Translations under genes and position numbers: made by a program
Shown here: in pieces, positions 1 through 6,734 of the stretch
Layout of the letters: each line of letters starts with the position of its first letter
Position numbering within the stretch: position 1 is the stretch's first letter
Source of the DNA: an uncultured Dorea sp.
Lineage (GTDB): Bacteria; Bacillota; Clostridia; Lachnospirales; Lachnospiraceae
Assembly: GCA_934295165.1 (NCBI GenBank)
Contig: CAKRAT010000071.1
Location: forward strand, 1 to 9,908
Reading direction: 5' to 3'
DNA: 9,908 nucleotides
Notes under the pieces: generated by a model
What the model was told of the DNA's origin: nothing
Database searches by the model: none
Seen by the model: the letters and a program-made list of their open reading frames with translations, nothing else

Positions 1-18
1 TGTCTGAATATTAGAAAC

Positions 19-59
19 ATCCGGCAGAAATGATAATATGTTTCTGCCGGATATTTTTT
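19..59. terminator. Intrinsic terminator hairpin at left edge, probably bidirectional
   Basis: A perfect 12-bp inverted repeat (19-30 with 41-52, core CCGGCAGAAA) with a loop of about 10 nt is followed on the plus strand by a run of six T at 54-59. On the minus strand the stem is followed by TTTCT, a weaker T-rich tail. It lies just beyond the stop codon of the minus-strand AraC gene (TAA at 58-60). It can therefore end that transcript and also one entering from an unseen plus-strand gene to the left. The hairpin is seen directly; the bidirectional role is inferred. Confidence 0.8.
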
Positions 60-1149
60 ATATGGAATGCGTTTCCACTGAAGCTGTTTTCGGTGTAACC
101 TCCCGGTTCCGGTATTTCGCAGGAGTAATATGCAACTCTTTCTTGAACGCCCGGATAAATGTCTCGGGGTTCTCATATCCGAGAATCTCACTGATATCCG
201 CAACTGACTTCTGCGTATTGATCAGAAGCCTTTCTGCCTTCTGAATCCGAAGCAACCGTTTCCAACTATTAAAAGACTGTCCGGTTGTAGACTTGATCAG
301 TCTGGAACAATACGATAATGAAAATCCAAAATGATCTGCAATATCCTGCAGGGTGACATCTTCAAGATGACTCTGCATATAGTGCATTACTTTAAAATTC
401 TCCGGTTGATGCTCATTTTTGTCACGGTAGGAAGACTCTACGGTATTCCGGTAATGGCGCATCATTTTCGCACTGAGCTGGGTGAGTATGCCAACCAGAA
501 CCTGATCGGAAAAGGCATCGTGAAAGAGGTGTTCGTGGTATACATTCAACATCTCTTTTTGTGAATCAATCAGATGCTCGCCGCCAGAGTGAAAGATAAC
601 ATAGTCAATCTGTTGGGAATGATACAGTCCTTCCGAGAAAAATTCATTTAACAGATTGTTCCCTTTCATCAGAGGGATGAACATCTGGGAGAAGGTCGAT
701 TTGCGTAACAGGATGTTGAATACAATGGAATTATCGTCGAAGACTTCCATGGTATGATACACAGATGGGGCAATAAAGATCAGATCCCCTTCGGTAAAAT
801 CTTTTCTGGTCGTGGAGATAGTCTGCGAGCAATGTCCGGTAAATACAAAGATGATCTCAAAAAAATCATGCTTGTGTAAAAACGGAGGCGTGTACCGGTT
901 ATGTTTGCTGATGAATACATTCCGGTCATTGTCTTTAAAGTATTCATCATCATTCATTTCATAAGAAATGATATCCGGCAGCAGTTCCGGGATAATCAGA
1001 TGGCGGCGGATGGCGTCATCCAGATCTACCTTGTCCAGAAATTTCTTCAACTGACCGGAAGAAGCAGAAGCTTCAAAATAATCTTTATAAAATTTCTCAT
1101 CTTTGTTCAGATCAAATAATTCATTTAATGTTTTTCCTAAATCAGCCAC
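58..1149 (-). CDS. AraC-family transcriptional regulator with cupin sensor domain
   Basis: This 363-residue protein is a likely sugar-responsive DNA-binding regulator. Residues about 75-150 look like the AraC-type cupin: histidine-rich HKHDFFEIIFV at 92-102 and EGDLIFIAPSVYHTM at 120-134. The C-terminal part, about 252-348, is a typical double helix-turn-helix AraC domain: VTLQDIADHFGFSLSYCSRL at 265-284, then SVADISEILGYENPETFIRAF at 315-335 and the family signature ending ITPAKYR. The start is GTG at 1149-1147, chosen because GGGAGGT (1165-1159, minus) sits 9 nt upstream. It is divergent from the transporter/rhamnosidase operon, so it most likely activates that operon when the transported sugar or a breakdown product is bound. 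The ligand is not determinable from sequence. I see no convincing -35/-10 pair for this gene. A dozen or so residues after the HTH domain form a polar tail without a clear role. Confidence 0.93.
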   Translation of the reverse strand: MADLGKTLNELFDLNKDEKFYKDYFEASASSGQLKKFLDKVDLDDAIRRHLIIPELLPDIISYEMNDDEYFKDNDRNVFISKHNRYTPPFLHKHDFFEIIFVFTGHCSQTISTTRKDFTEGDLIFIAPSVYHTMEVFDDNSIVFNILLRKSTFSQMFIPLMKGNNLLNEFFSEGLYHSQQIDYVIFHSGGEHLIDSQKEMLNVYHEHLFHDAFSDQVLVGILTQLSAKMMRHYRNTVESSYRDKNEHQPENFKVMHYMQSHLEDVTLQDIADHFGFSLSYCSRLIKSTTGQSFNSWKRLLRIQKAERLLINTQKSVADISEILGYENPETFIRAFKKELHITPAKYRNREVTPKTASVETHSI

Positions 1150-1200
1150 AATATAAGTACCTCCCAGAGAATGCTATATATCACAAAAACAAATGAAACA

Positions 1201-1285
1201 AAAAAGTCAATATCCATTCATTTTCAACCTTATCATCACATATATGTCAAAAAAAGTCAATTAACGTGTCAAAATATCCGATATT
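1201..1285. promoter_or_regulatory. Probable AraC operator region: four GTCAA boxes and a palindrome
   Basis: In the divergent intergenic region GTCAA occurs at 1206, 1246, 1256 and 1268. Two of these are part of a longer imperfect direct repeat: GTCAATATCC at 1206-1215 and GTCAAAATATCC at 1268-1279. The right-hand copy runs into a 13-bp palindrome, AATATC-C-GATATT (1273-1285), centred about 48 bp upstream of the likely transcription start. AraC-family proteins usually bind direct repeats next to or overlapping the -35, so these are the best operator candidates. The repeats are seen; the binding is inferred. Confidence 0.5.
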
Positions 1286-1314
1286 CAGAATACTATTTCT
1301 GCGTTATAATCCAC

Positions 1315-1320
1315 TTGAAG
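1315..1320 (+). promoter_or_regulatory. -10 element of the transporter/rhamnosidase operon
   Basis: A perfect TATAAT lies 40 bp upstream of the symporter ATG. The position 17 bp upstream (1292-1297, ACTATT) does not resemble TTGACA. This suggests a promoter that needs an activator, in line with the AraC gene and GTCAA repeats immediately upstream. Confidence 0.6.
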
Positions 1321-1360
1321 TTAAGAAAGCGCGCGATAAATCATAAGAAAGGGATAAGAG

Positions 1361-2710
1361 ATGGGTAATACAAAGTCATTTTTGTACAGACAGAGATTTG
1401 GCTATGGACTTGGAGATTTTGCTTGTAACTTAATATGGCAGATGATTTCTCTGTACTTACTGTATTTTTACACAGACGTTATGAAACTCAATGCAGCATC
1501 GATTGCTGTTATGTTTATCGTCTGCAGGATTATTGATGCTGTTACTGATGTACTGGTTGGATTCGCAATCGATAAGACCAGAACCCGCTGGGGAAAGAGC
1601 AGACCATGGTTCCTCTTTGGAGCTGTGCCGTTTGCAGTGGCAGCATTGCTGGCATTCAGTGTGCCGGACATTTCACCGGATGGGAAACTGGTGTATGCAT
1701 ATGTTACATACATCTTCCTGTCATTCATGTATACAGTGGTAAATATTCCGCTGGCGTCCATATTGCCAACTTTGACGGATGATATGAATGAGAGAACTGT
1801 ACTTGCGACATGGAGAAAATTCTTCGCATTCCTGGGTTCCACGATTGTATCTGCAACCGCATTGTATCTGGTAAAAATGGTCGGAAACGGGAACGAAACA
1901 GTTGGATTTCGTGTCGTTATGGGGATCTTCGGAGTTCTGGGATGTATCTGTTTTTTGCTTACATTCGCACTGGTCCGAGAGAATAACTTAAGTCAGACAG
2001 AAAAGTCAGCGACCTTAAAAGAGACGATTCAGTCTGCGGCATATAATACACCGTGGAAGTTATTCGCACTTAATATTCTGTTCATGTGGACAGGTTATTT
2101 CATTCAGTCGTCTGCACTTGTTTATTACTATAAATATTACGTGGGAAGTACAAAAATGGCAACCATGGTAGCCACAGTTATGACTATGGTTCCGATGGTG
2201 GCAAACTTAACTGTCCCATTCCTGGCAAAACGCCTTGGAAAACGTAACCTTTACAGCGTATCCGCAGGATTACAGCTTGCAGGTCTGGCCGTGATCTTTA
2301 TTGGAAATGTGAATACATCGATTATTCTGGTTGGAGCAGTGATATCTGCAGCGGGATATGGATGTAAGGAAAGTATCTACTTCTCCATGCAGGCAGATCC
2401 GGTGGATTACGGAGAGTGGAAGACGGGTATCCAGGCAACCGGTACGCTGTCGGCAATTAATGGTTTCCTCGGAAAAGTAGCGCAGGCAGCAGCCGGAGGA
2501 ATCTCGGGCCTGTTACTGAGCTGGGGAGCTTATGACGCAGATGCTGTTCACCAGACAGCAAATGCACTGACGGCAATCAGAATGATGTACATCTACATTC
2601 CTGCAGTCCTGATCATTTGCTCGATCATTACGATGTCATTCTATCATTTGGATAAGGAATTTCCACAAATTCAGAAAGAACTGGAAGAACGCAGGAAAAA
2701 TGTTGGATAA
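1361..2710 (+). CDS. GPH-family sugar:cation symporter
   Basis: A 449-residue membrane transporter of the glycoside-pentoside-hexuronide:cation symporter family (MelB/UidB/XynB/YicJ type), expected to bring a glycoside or sugar acid into the cell with Na+ or H+. Family marks are FGYGLGDF at 13-20, LLYFYTDV at 33-40, RIIDAVTDVLVGFAID at 56-71 (acidic residues D59/D63 match the cation-site region of MelB), TRWGKSRPW at 75-83, and ADPVDYGEWKTG at 345-356. About 12 hydrophobic segments are visible and the tail is charged. Length is normal for the family. Start ATG 1361 follows GAAAGGG (1347-1353) at 7 nt. It is the first gene of an operon with a second transporter 19 nt downstream and a GH78-type glycosidase after that, so a rhamnose-containing glycoside is the most likely cargo. 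The exact substrate is inference. Confidence 0.93.
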   Translation: MGNTKSFLYRQRFGYGLGDFACNLIWQMISLYLLYFYTDVMKLNAASIAVMFIVCRIIDAVTDVLVGFAIDKTRTRWGKSRPWFLFGAVPFAVAALLAFSVPDISPDGKLVYAYVTYIFLSFMYTVVNIPLASILPTLTDDMNERTVLATWRKFFAFLGSTIVSATALYLVKMVGNGNETVGFRVVMGIFGVLGCICFLLTFALVRENNLSQTEKSATLKETIQSAAYNTPWKLFALNILFMWTGYFIQSSALVYYYKYYVGSTKMATMVATVMTMVPMVANLTVPFLAKRLGKRNLYSVSAGLQLAGLAVIFIGNVNTSIILVGAVISAAGYGCKESIYFSMQADPVDYGEWKTGIQATGTLSAINGFLGKVAQAAAGGISGLLLSWGAYDADAVHQTANALTAIRMMYIYIPAVLIICSIITMSFYHLDKEFPQIQKELEERRKNVG

Positions 2711-2729
2711 ATAACGAAAGGAATTAATT

Positions 2730-3989
2730 ATGAGTAAATCAGCAGAAACGAAGAAATATATGCCGCTGGTTGGTGCGGCAGGAATCGGATCTATGCTTGG
2801 ATCTGGTATCATCATCGGACTGTCCGCTACAATTACAGTGTGGCAGTCAGGACTTGGACTTACTGACGGACAGGTCGGAATCCTCTCAGGAGCACTTACA
2901 TTTGCAATCGCAGCAGGATCACTGCTCGCAGGTAACATTACAAAGTTATTCGGACTGATTCGTTCATTTAATATGATGAACCTGATGTATCTGATCGGTG
3001 CGGCAATCTGTGTACTGTCAGGTAACTTTCCGGTATTACTTGCTGGTCTGATCATTACAGGATTTGCTTCCGGAGCAGACCTTCCGATCAGCCTTACTGT
3101 AATCTCTCATGATGCACCGAATGAAAAAGTATCTGCAAGCCTGATCGCATCGACACAGGTATTCTGGCAGATCGGTGTACTTGGATCTTACGCAATGGCA
3201 TTTATCGTATCTCACGTAGAAGGCGCAGCCGGAGCAAGAATGGTATTCACATTACTGGCTGTACTTGCAGGAATCGCATTCGTATGGAGAACATTTTCTA
3301 AGAAATTCAAAGAATTTCATGTGGCAGGAGATGAATACCGCGCGGCAGAAGGCACAAAGACTTCTACAGAAGTATCATTTGCATCTCTTTTTAAAGGAAC
3401 AGACGGAAGAAAATATATATCATTTTTCTCATGCATCATTATCTTCTATGTATGCTGGAACCTGTTAGCTAATACATTCGGACAGTTCCAGACTTATATT
3501 CTGGTGAAAGCAAATGCATCACAGTCACTTGCAACAGGATGCGGAATTGTATTGAATATTGTAGGTCTGATCTGCGGAATCTTATTTGCATCTGCAGCAG
3601 GAAGTAAGCACAGAAATAAATTCTTCTACGTAGGTATCGTGATTCAGGCAGGAGCCATGATCGGTATCGCACTTGGCGGCGGAACCATCGCCATGATCGT
3701 AGGTATGATCGCATGCTACAACATTGGTAACCAGTTTGCCGGTGAGTCTATCTACAAAGTATGGACACAGGAATCTTTCCCGGTTGAAGCAAGAGCTTCT
3801 ATGCAGGGATTCATCAACGGATTCTCAAGATTCTGCTGTGGATTATTCGCACTTGTAACACCTTACCTGGTAGCCGGTGACAGAATCCACACAACAATGT
3901 ATGGATTTGCAGGAATCGTCCTAATCAGTGCAGTTGCCGGAACAAGAATGATTGTGTTACAGAAAAAGCACGGCATCGGACAGATGTAA
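2730..3989 (+). CDS. MFS transporter (sugar-porter-like), second transporter of the operon
   Basis: A 419-residue protein with about 12 predicted membrane segments, from a short polar N-terminus through helix 1 at about residues 11-35 to the last helix near 390-410, with a polar central loop at about 189-228. This is the layout of the major facilitator superfamily. The region GFASGADLPISLTVISHDAP (111-130) followed by a QVFWQIG segment (143-149) resembles the helix 4-5 region of sugar porters. It is unrelated in sequence to the GPH symporter just upstream, so this operon carries two different transporter families. Start ATG 2730 has AAAGGA (2717-2722) 7 nt upstream; the gap to the previous gene is 19 nt. 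Import of a sugar or export of a by-product is possible. No substrate can be assigned. Codons are host-like. Confidence 0.85.
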   Translation: MSKSAETKKYMPLVGAAGIGSMLGSGIIIGLSATITVWQSGLGLTDGQVGILSGALTFAIAAGSLLAGNITKLFGLIRSFNMMNLMYLIGAAICVLSGNFPVLLAGLIITGFASGADLPISLTVISHDAPNEKVSASLIASTQVFWQIGVLGSYAMAFIVSHVEGAAGARMVFTLLAVLAGIAFVWRTFSKKFKEFHVAGDEYRAAEGTKTSTEVSFASLFKGTDGRKYISFFSCIIIFYVCWNLLANTFGQFQTYILVKANASQSLATGCGIVLNIVGLICGILFASAAGSKHRNKFFYVGIVIQAGAMIGIALGGGTIAMIVGMIACYNIGNQFAGESIYKVWTQESFPVEARASMQGFINGFSRFCCGLFALVTPYLVAGDRIHTTMYGFAGIVLISAVAGTRMIVLQKKHGIGQM

Positions 3990-4004
3990 GCAGGAGGAGA
4001 GAAC

Positions 4005-5588
4005 ATGGCATTTACATTTCAGATTAATAATGATGTAAAATTTAAACATGACGAAAAGCTGCTGGCTAAAGCAGAAGGCTTCCGCCCGGAGATCAAAAAA
4101 GAAAGAATCCATCCAACACGTATTGTCGAAGTGATCGAAGATCCATTGAAATTAAATGGTGTTGGCGTAACAGAAAGTGATAAGAGCATCGATAAGATTG
4201 AGGAATACGGACTGAAAAGAAATGACAAGATGATCCTTGATTTTGGAGACCACAGAGTCGGAACATTCAAGATCCATATCGATCAGACCGGATCTCCGAT
4301 GGATGCACCGCTTTATATGCGTATCAAATTTGCCGAACTTCCTGCAGAGCTTGCAGCGGAGTCCAAAGACTATGAAGGATGGCTCAGCCGTTCCTGGATC
4401 CAGGAAGAGTTCATTCATATCGATGAGCTTCCGGCAACACTGGAACTTCCGAGAAGATACAGTTTCCGTTATGTGGAACTGAAAGTGCTGGATACATCTC
4501 CGAAGTGGCAGGCAGTATTCTCAGATCCGACGGTTGTGACTGAGACATCTGCAGATTACAGTGGTTTCAAGCCGATGAGATTCGAAGATCCGGAACTGCA
4601 GAAGATCTATGACATTGGCGTGAAGACGCTGGCGGACTGTACACAGGACGTGTTCGAGGACGGACCAAAGCGTGACAGAAGATTATGGCTTGGAGATCTC
4701 AGACTGCAGGCACTTGCGAACTACGCAACATTTGACCAGACAGATCTGGTAAAGAGATGCCTGTATCTGTTCGCAGCTATGACGACAGAAGAAGGTAAGA
4801 TCTCTGCAAATGTATTCGTAAAGCCAGAGAATGTACCGGATGATACATTCTTGTTTGAATACAGTCTGTTCTTCATCTCGACGTTGTATGATCTGCATCA
4901 GGCACACCCGGATGAGGAGATGGTAAAAGAACTGTATCCGATCGCCAAGAAGCAGATGAACATTACATTAAAGATGTTCGATGAAAATGGTAAACTGAAT
5001 CCGGATGAGAACTATCCGGTATTCGTAGACTGGTCCAATGACTTTAACAAAGACACGGCCGGACAGGCGGAGATGATCTATGTTATGAAGCAGTTTATCG
5101 CACTTGCCAAAGTCGTAAGAGATTCTGAGATCAGTATGTATGAAAAGAAACTGGAATTGATCACAGACTATGCAAAGAACGTACTCTTCCGCCCGGAAAA
5201 GAACCTCTTTGCAACAGCCTGGGATGAATATAATATTGCAAGTCAGGTATGGATGGTGTTGGCACATGTGATGTCGGATGAAGAGAACAAATCCATTATG
5301 CAGACAACAATTCAGGAGCTGTTCCCGGTGAAGAATATCGCAACACCATATATGTATCATCATATCGTGGAAGCATTATTCGAAGCGGGTCTGGATGAAG
5401 AGGCCATCCATCTGATGAAGAGCTACTGGGGCAAGATGATCTCACTCGGTGCGGATACCTACTGGGAAGCATTCGATCCGGATCAGCCGGAGTATTCTCC
5501 GTATGGTTCACCGATCGTGAACAGTTACTGCCATGCATGGAGCTGTACGCCGGTGTATTTGCTTAAGAAGTATGTGAAGAATAAATAG
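4005..5588 (+). CDS. GH78-type alpha-L-rhamnosidase-like glycosidase, cytoplasmic
   Basis: A 527-residue protein without signal peptide or membrane segment, so it should work on imported glycosides. Residues about 70-180 form a beta-rich jelly-roll-like part. From about 190 to the end is a six-hairpin (alpha/alpha)6 barrel like the bacterial rhamnosidase catalytic domain. Diagnostic pieces are DGPKRDRRLWLGD at 219-231, FVDWSND at 340-346, GADTYWEAF at 482-490 (E488 matches the usual general-base Glu position) and SYCHAWSCTPVYLL at 507-520. In classical GH78 enzymes the first motif reads like CPQRxERxGWxGD and its Glu is the acid. Here that position is Arg (R225), as in a KRDR-type subgroup, with D224 and D231 retained, so the specificity or acid residue may differ. 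It is shorter than secreted GH78 enzymes (often 900 or more residues) because accessory domains are absent. Start ATG 4005 follows AGGAGGAG at 3992-3999. It is the last gene before a strong terminator. Confidence 0.85.
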   Translation: MAFTFQINNDVKFKHDEKLLAKAEGFRPEIKKERIHPTRIVEVIEDPLKLNGVGVTESDKSIDKIEEYGLKRNDKMILDFGDHRVGTFKIHIDQTGSPMDAPLYMRIKFAELPAELAAESKDYEGWLSRSWIQEEFIHIDELPATLELPRRYSFRYVELKVLDTSPKWQAVFSDPTVVTETSADYSGFKPMRFEDPELQKIYDIGVKTLADCTQDVFEDGPKRDRRLWLGDLRLQALANYATFDQTDLVKRCLYLFAAMTTEEGKISANVFVKPENVPDDTFLFEYSLFFISTLYDLHQAHPDEEMVKELYPIAKKQMNITLKMFDENGKLNPDENYPVFVDWSNDFNKDTAGQAEMIYVMKQFIALAKVVRDSEISMYEKKLELITDYAKNVLFRPEKNLFATAWDEYNIASQVWMVLAHVMSDEENKSIMQTTIQELFPVKNIATPYMYHHIVEALFEAGLDEEAIHLMKSYWGKMISLGADTYWEAFDPDQPEYSPYGSPIVNSYCHAWSCTPVYLLKKYVKNK

Positions 5589-5626
5589 ACCGAAGATATC
5601 AAAATAAAATATTACATAAAGTGCGA

Positions 5627-5664
5627 GAATCCGCCGGACGGGAGAATGTCCGGCGGATTCTTTT
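5627..5664 (+). terminator. Rho-independent terminator of the rhamnoside operon
   Basis: A perfect 13-bp GC-rich stem (5627-5639 with 5648-5660, core CCGCCGGAC) with an 8-nt loop is followed directly by TTTT at 5661-5664. It begins 38 bp after the glycosidase stop codon. It cleanly separates the sugar locus from the AT-rich region to the right. Confidence 0.95.
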
Positions 5665-5795
5665 GTGGTATGGTTTAAATAAACTTCTGGTAGAAAAGGC
5701 AGTGTAAGTTAAATGTTTGAATTTTAGAGGATTGGGCTATGTGATGAAAGTATCAATGCTAAAAATAAATATTAAATATTAGATTGATTAAATGG

Positions 5796-5834
5796 TTGAA
5801 AAATGGATAAAAGTATATTAAAATATGGATAAAA
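5796..5834 (+). promoter_or_regulatory. Promoter of the HTH-Uma2 gene with overlapping direct repeat
   Basis: TTGAAA (5796-5801) and TAAAAT (5819-5824) are separated by 17 bp, a good sigma-A promoter. A perfect 10-bp direct repeat ATGGATAAAA occurs in the spacer (5803-5812) and just after the -10 (5825-5834). The copies are 22 bp apart, about two helix turns, and similarity continues a little further downstream. This placement suits a repressor operator, perhaps for the HTH protein itself. The rest of the gap between the terminator and this promoter shows nothing recognisable. Confidence 0.6.
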
Positions 5835-5864
5835 AGTAGATTGTGGGATTGTGGAGGAAACATA

Positions 5865-6605
5865 GTGACAATTGAAGAAATGAAGAAAAAGAAAGAGGAA
5901 TTGGGATTTAGTTGTGAACGGATATCAGAACTTTCCGGAGTGCCGTTGGGAACTGTTCAAAAAATATTTGGTGGAATAACAAGAAAACCAAGGTACGAAA
6001 CTATTTGTCAATTGGGGAAAGCATTTCCAATAGAATATATTCCAAATAGAAAAAATGTATACACATTGGAAGATTTTGAAAATATTTCTAAAAAAGATGC
6101 AGTTGAATTGATTGATGGTATTATTTATAAATTAGAGAGGAAGGATATTGTATATCAGCAGTTAGTTTTTGAAGTGAGTATAAGGATAAGAGAATATATG
6201 CGGATAAATCAGGAAAAAGGGATGATAATATCTGCGCCGGTTTATATTCAATTGGATAAAGATGAAAAAACAATGATTTGTCCAGCAGCAGCAATTTGTT
6301 GTGATAAAAGTAAAATTCTTCCAAGTCATATATATGGAGCACCGGACATGATTATGGAAATAGCATTGTCTTGTACCAGGAAAATGGATATAGGGATAAA
6401 ATTGCAAAAATATATGAATGCCGGAGTCAGGGAGTATTGGATAGTAGATTTGGAGAAGAAAAAAATTGTTGTTTATTATTTTGAAGAAAACGACTTGCCA
6501 GAAATTTATGATTTTGAGATGCATGTACCAATTAGAATATTTAATGGGAAATGTGAAATTGACTTCAAGGAAGTTTATGAATGTATCAAGTTTTTAGATG
6601 TCTAA
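5865..6605 (+). CDS. N-terminal HTH fused to Uma2 (DUF820) nuclease-like domain
   Basis: A 246-residue protein. Residues about 3-60 are an XRE-like helix-turn-helix (ERISELSGVPLGTVQKIFGG at 18-37), a likely DNA-binding part. Residues about 78-205 match the Uma2/DUF820 restriction-endonuclease-like fold: AVELIDGIIYKL (79-90), IYGAPDMIMEIALSCTR (157-172), DIGIKLQKYMNAGVREYWIVD (175-195). Typical members have His-Gln after the first strand and Pro-Asp in the central strand; here these read Tyr-Gln (97-98) and Pro-Ala (140-141). The first candidate metal-binding Asp is thus missing, while E165, K179 and D195 remain. It may be catalytically inactive or a regulator. The start is GTG 5865, with GGAGG (5853-5857) 7 nt upstream; an in-frame TTG at 5841 lies before that site and is not used. 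It is monocistronic with its own promoter. The biological role of this fusion family is unknown to me. Confidence 0.8.
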   Translation: MTIEEMKKKKEELGFSCERISELSGVPLGTVQKIFGGITRKPRYETICQLGKAFPIEYIPNRKNVYTLEDFENISKKDAVELIDGIIYKLERKDIVYQQLVFEVSIRIREYMRINQEKGMIISAPVYIQLDKDEKTMICPAAAICCDKSKILPSHIYGAPDMIMEIALSCTRKMDIGIKLQKYMNAGVREYWIVDLEKKKIVVYYFEENDLPEIYDFEMHVPIRIFNGKCEIDFKEVYECIKFLDV

Positions 6606-6650
6606 AGATTTGGAAGTAAAAAGTGAATAATTGAAAGAGGTGTGGGGATG

Positions 6651-6679
6651 TTGAATTAAAGTAAATTAAGTTGTAATAT
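6651..6679 (+). promoter_or_regulatory. Promoter of the restriction-modification operon
   Basis: TTGAAT (6651-6656) and TAATAT (6674-6679) are 17 bp apart, with the start codon of the methyltransferase 55 bp further on. No terminator hairpin is evident between the HTH-Uma2 stop codon (6603-6605) and this site, so some read-through from upstream is possible. No separate controller-protein gene is present between them. Confidence 0.6.
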
Positions 6680-6734
6680 AGGAATATTCGGTTATAAATC
6701 AGAAGCAAAGAAGAAAGAGGTAAGGAGAAAAGTA

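Noticed and set aside
1201..1272. Spaced GTCAA repeats considered as a CRISPR-like array
   Set aside because: Repeats are only 5-10 bp with irregular spacing in a divergent promoter region; operator sites explain them better.
1171..1368. 65-codon open frame on the plus strand between the AraC gene and the symporter
   Set aside because: It covers the divergent control region and the promoter, runs into the symporter start, has no good ribosome site and shows no protein-like conservation pattern.
2636..3055. 139-codon minus-strand open frame opposite the second transporter, and similar frames elsewhere
   Set aside because: These are antisense frames over well-supported genes, without ribosome sites or recognisable domains.
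5841..5864. Upstream TTG start for the HTH-Uma2 gene
   Set aside because: It would place the GGAGG site inside the coding region. GTG at 5865 has ideal spacing to GGAGG and removes eight non-conserved residues.
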